Below, one piece after another: positions 5,777 through 6,641 of a DNA stretch of 6,641 nt (position 1 is the first letter of the stretch; each line of letters opens with the position of its first letter). A program made the translations under genes and the position numbers. Below the pieces are notes generated by a model. The model made no database searches. It worked only from the letters and a program-made list of their open reading frames with translations, and had not been told where the DNA came from. Source of the stretch: an uncultured Succinatimonas sp. (GTDB lineage Bacteria > Pseudomonadota > Gammaproteobacteria > Enterobacterales > Succinivibrionaceae); NCBI GenBank assembly GCA_902465145.1, contig CABQMD010000050.1:1-6641 (forward strand). Direction: 5' to 3'.

Positions 5777-6641
5777 GTGAGAGAGCTTTTAAGGTTTTTT
5801 TTCAAGCGCATTAAAAGGGACAGTTTAGGTCTTGAAGCTTCGGCATTGGCGTTTACCTCTATTTTGGCATTGGTTCCTGCGGCCACGGCAGTTCTGTCTG
5901 TATTTGCTTTATTCCCTTCTTTTATGGGGGTAAAAGAAGCTCTTAAACAGTTTGCGTCACACAATTTCATGCCGGTATTTAATGAGACGGTGAGTACTCA
6001 TTTGGGCATGTTGATCGAGCACGCAGCTAAGCTTACGGTTACAGGCTCAGTTGCTTTTTTTGTCATTGCGTTATTGTTGGTCCGATCAATTGATTTTTCT
6101 TTTAATCGGATTTGGCACGGCGGACGCCGTAAATTAGGTTCTACCGTAGCTATTTATTGGACTTTGCTGACATTAGGACCGTTATCGGTCGGCTTGATTA
6201 TATGGATCACTACCAAAGTTTTCGCCTATGCGGCGTTATCAGGAGGTGTAGTCGGTATCCCGATGGTAATAGCTTATTTTGTTTTGCCTGTGTTGATAGA
6301 AATCATTGTGGTGACGGCTACTTTTATGGTAGTGCCAGCTGCTACGGTTAAATTTCAGGATGCCCTGCTGGGAGCCGCTTTTGTTACTATTTTTCTTGAG
6401 ATTTCAAAGAAAGTATTTAGTGTATTTGTTTTAAATTTTTCAGGGTACCAGATGGCATACGGTGCTCTGGCTGCTATTCCTGTTTTGATGTTGTGGATCT
6501 ATATCAATTGGTGGATAGTCCTTGTTGGTGCTGAATTTACCGCAACATTAGGGATTGTAAGATCCGGCAATTGGGAGGGCATTCCTCCGTTTATGGTTTA
6601 TTTAGCTAATATGACAGGAACTACTTTGGGATCTGATAATG
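5777..6641 (+). CDS. yihY: YihY/BrkB family inner-membrane protein (3' end beyond window)
   Basis: The frame runs open from a GTG start for 288 codons to the window edge, so the C-terminus is missing. E. coli YihY is about 290 residues, so most of the protein is present and the end probably carries a short extra tail. Family signatures include 'SILALVP' (28-34), 'IYWTLLTLGPL' (126-136) and a final 'GAEFTATLG' (251-259). Six hydrophobic segments are visible, at about 24-46, 85-105, 122-145, 159-187, 196-218 and 228-257, giving a polytopic inner-membrane protein. The function is not firmly known: the old name 'ribonuclease BN' was a misassignment, and BrkB is linked to serum resistance in Bordetella. 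The GTG start is preceded by GGGGG four bases upstream, and an in-frame stop lies at 5738-5740. An upstream TTG at 5744 is possible but has no comparable ribosome site. It is divergent from typA; yihY also lies in the bipA neighbourhood of E. coli. Confidence 0.92.
   Translation, partial: MRELLRFFFKRIKRDSLGLEASALAFTSILALVPAATAVLSVFALFPSFMGVKEALKQFASHNFMPVFNETVSTHLGMLIEHAAKLTVTGSVAFFVIALLLVRSIDFSFNRIWHGGRRKLGSTVAIYWTLLTLGPLSVGLIIWITTKVFAYAALSGGVVGIPMVIAYFVLPVLIEIIVVTATFMVVPAATVKFQDALLGAAFVTIFLEISKKVFSVFVLNFSGYQMAYGALAAIPVLMLWIYINWWIVLVGAEFTATLGIVRSGNWEGIPPFMVYLANMTGTTLGSDN

Noticed and set aside
5581..5970. 129-codon minus-strand open frame across the intergenic region and the yihY start
   Set aside because: It overlaps the antisense of yihY for much of its length, shows no recognisable family pattern, and its product looks like an antisense translation. 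Treated as a shadow.

Overview
The window suggests an AT-rich gammaproteobacterium. TypA, NtrB, NtrC and YihY all align closely with their enterobacterial counterparts over their length, and the first gene is a DUF3334/CheX-like protein of a kind seen in the Aeromonadales-Alteromonadales-Vibrionales group. I would guess a Succinivibrionaceae-like or other reduced Aeromonadales lineage, but this rests on remembered family resemblance, not on a search.

Layout: four genes lie on the minus strand and one on the plus strand. Reading the minus strand in its own direction: typA (3589-5427) ends at a strong hairpin terminator (3528-3561). Next comes the ntrB-ntrC operon (2290-3378 and 845-2284, 5 bp apart), preceded by a good candidate NtrC box (3449-3465). 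Last is the CheX-like gene (37-648), behind a 196-bp gap that holds a perfect dyad and a sigma-28-like promoter match. Divergent from typA, across a 349-bp intergenic region, yihY (5777-6641, cut by the window end) runs on the plus strand. In E. coli, bipA/typA is divergent from glnA-glnL-glnG, with yihY a little further on. Here the same cast is rearranged: typA and ntrBC are in tandem and glnA is absent from between them.

The most interesting content is the two-component pair. NtrC keeps a perfect receiver and a near-perfect Fis-type DNA-binding domain. Its AAA+ domain, however, has lost the GAFTGA sigma-54 contact loop, the Walker A lysine (now Arg), the Walker B aspartate (now Asn), one arginine-finger position and the sensor II arginine. 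Its partner NtrB keeps the phospho-acceptor histidine and N box, but the G1 nucleotide-binding motif reads NNGPQIP instead of DNGPGIP. Both frames are long and intact, so this looks like a maintained but rewired system: a sigma-54-independent, probably ATP-independent NtrC that may act as a plain DNA-binding switch, with autoregulation through the NtrC box. A testable prediction is that the genome lacks rpoN or has few sigma-54 promoters.
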